From: CAZTAO01 sp964611645
GTDB taxonomy: Bacteria > Armatimonadota > UBA5829
NCBI GenBank assembly: GCA_964611645.1
Contig: CAZTAO010000019.1
Location: 12,385 to 76,384 of the forward strand
Length of the DNA: 64,000 nt
Direction: 5' to 3'
Shown here: positions 63,738 through 64,000 of the stretch, piece after piece
Numbering within the stretch: the stretch's first letter is position 1
Layout: every line of letters starts with the position of its first letter
The notes under the pieces: model-generated
Seen by the model: only the letters and a program-made list of their open reading frames with translations
Told to the model about the DNA's origin: nothing
The model's database searches: none
Made by a program: the position numbers and the translations under genes

Positions 63738-64000
63738 CTAGTAATACACAATAGACAAGACAGCTAGTGTGCAGTAATGGTGCCTTGCTTTGAGTATTAC
63801 CGTCGTTGCTTGATGCCTCGGGTGGGGTTGTGACGGGTTGGTGGGCTGTTTGGGTGGGTTCGGGCGTGCTGATTTTGGGCGCGCCGGACCTGGAAGACAG
63901 GTTGCCCACTGTGTTGTGCATTGTAGATTATTGGAGTCTTGGACCAGGGAACCCCGGGTTTCCCTTCTGTTTGCGTTTCCACTTACGCGTGGACTCCCCC
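63738..64000. other. Non-coding end of the window
   Basis: No convincing gene, RNA or repeat recognised after the last Asp-box gene. Several short frames have no similarity or ribosome-binding site. Confidence 0.5.

Overview
The window reads as chromosomal DNA of a moderately GC-rich bacterium, most likely a member of Armatimonadota or a close relative. The best clue is three pseudopilin-like proteins with an N-terminal FTLIELLVVIAIIAILAAIL helix followed by FPVFAKAREKAR and a C-terminal ADGH(V/A)KW tail, a combination I associate with that phylum. Large secreted glycan-active proteins, FadR-type GntR regulators and frequent TTG starts fit. No rRNA, CRISPR array or intact phage is visible.

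Layout. (1) 1-2.4 kb, minus strand: three tandem paralogous membrane proteins behind a cysteine synthase. The outer two copies look damaged in their C-terminal half (a frameshift and an in-frame TGA). (2) 3.4-6.9 kb, plus: a nitroreductase translationally coupled to a DUF1638-hydantoinase/ASKHA fusion. (3) 6.9-20.4 kb: Nramp metal transporter, flavin-binding split-barrel protein, ROK sugar kinase, SUMF1-type protein, TSUP exporter, and a sugar-uptake operon of a GH2 beta-mannosidase-like enzyme, a solute-binding-protein/permease fusion and a second permease with a 350-residue insertion. Xylulokinase lies upstream of that operon. (4) 20.7-27.1 kb: housekeeping genes (yjbQ, trmFO), glycerate kinase, and a secreted protein/Nif3-like/PHP operon. 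(5) 27.1-29.3 kb: tRNA-Pro on the minus strand, a four-tRNA operon (Val, Asp, Phe, Thr), then a broken tyrosine recombinase joined to a 5'-truncated nuoN, a scar of a lost genomic island. (6) 29.4-38.5 kb: zinc-ribbon HEAT-repeat protein, GH38 alpha-mannosidase, tRNA-Arg/Arg/Ser, and a URO-D-like methyltransferase with two amidohydrolases. (7) 38.5-64 kb: a large accessory region. It holds a DUF4091 protein, two FadR-family regulators each with its own promoter and TGGTNNNACCA operator, three pseudopilins plus a remnant of a fourth, then eight paralogous secreted Asp-box (BNR) beta-propeller proteins. These are interleaved with a two-domain secreted protein, a hexapeptide acetyltransferase and a GH106-like glycoside hydrolase.

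How the parts may work together (inference). The exported Asp-box proteins, DUF4091 protein and GH106-like, GH2 and GH38 enzymes point to breakdown of complex, possibly mannose- or deoxysugar-rich, glycans. The ABC permeases would import products, but no ATPase is encoded here, so a shared one would be needed. ROK kinase, xylulokinase and glycerate kinase would feed products into metabolism. The duplicated regulator-pseudopilin units next to the Asp-box array are the most system-like feature of the window. Intergenic regions carry several families of palindromic or tandem repeats, one of which was apparently co-duplicated with an Asp-box gene.
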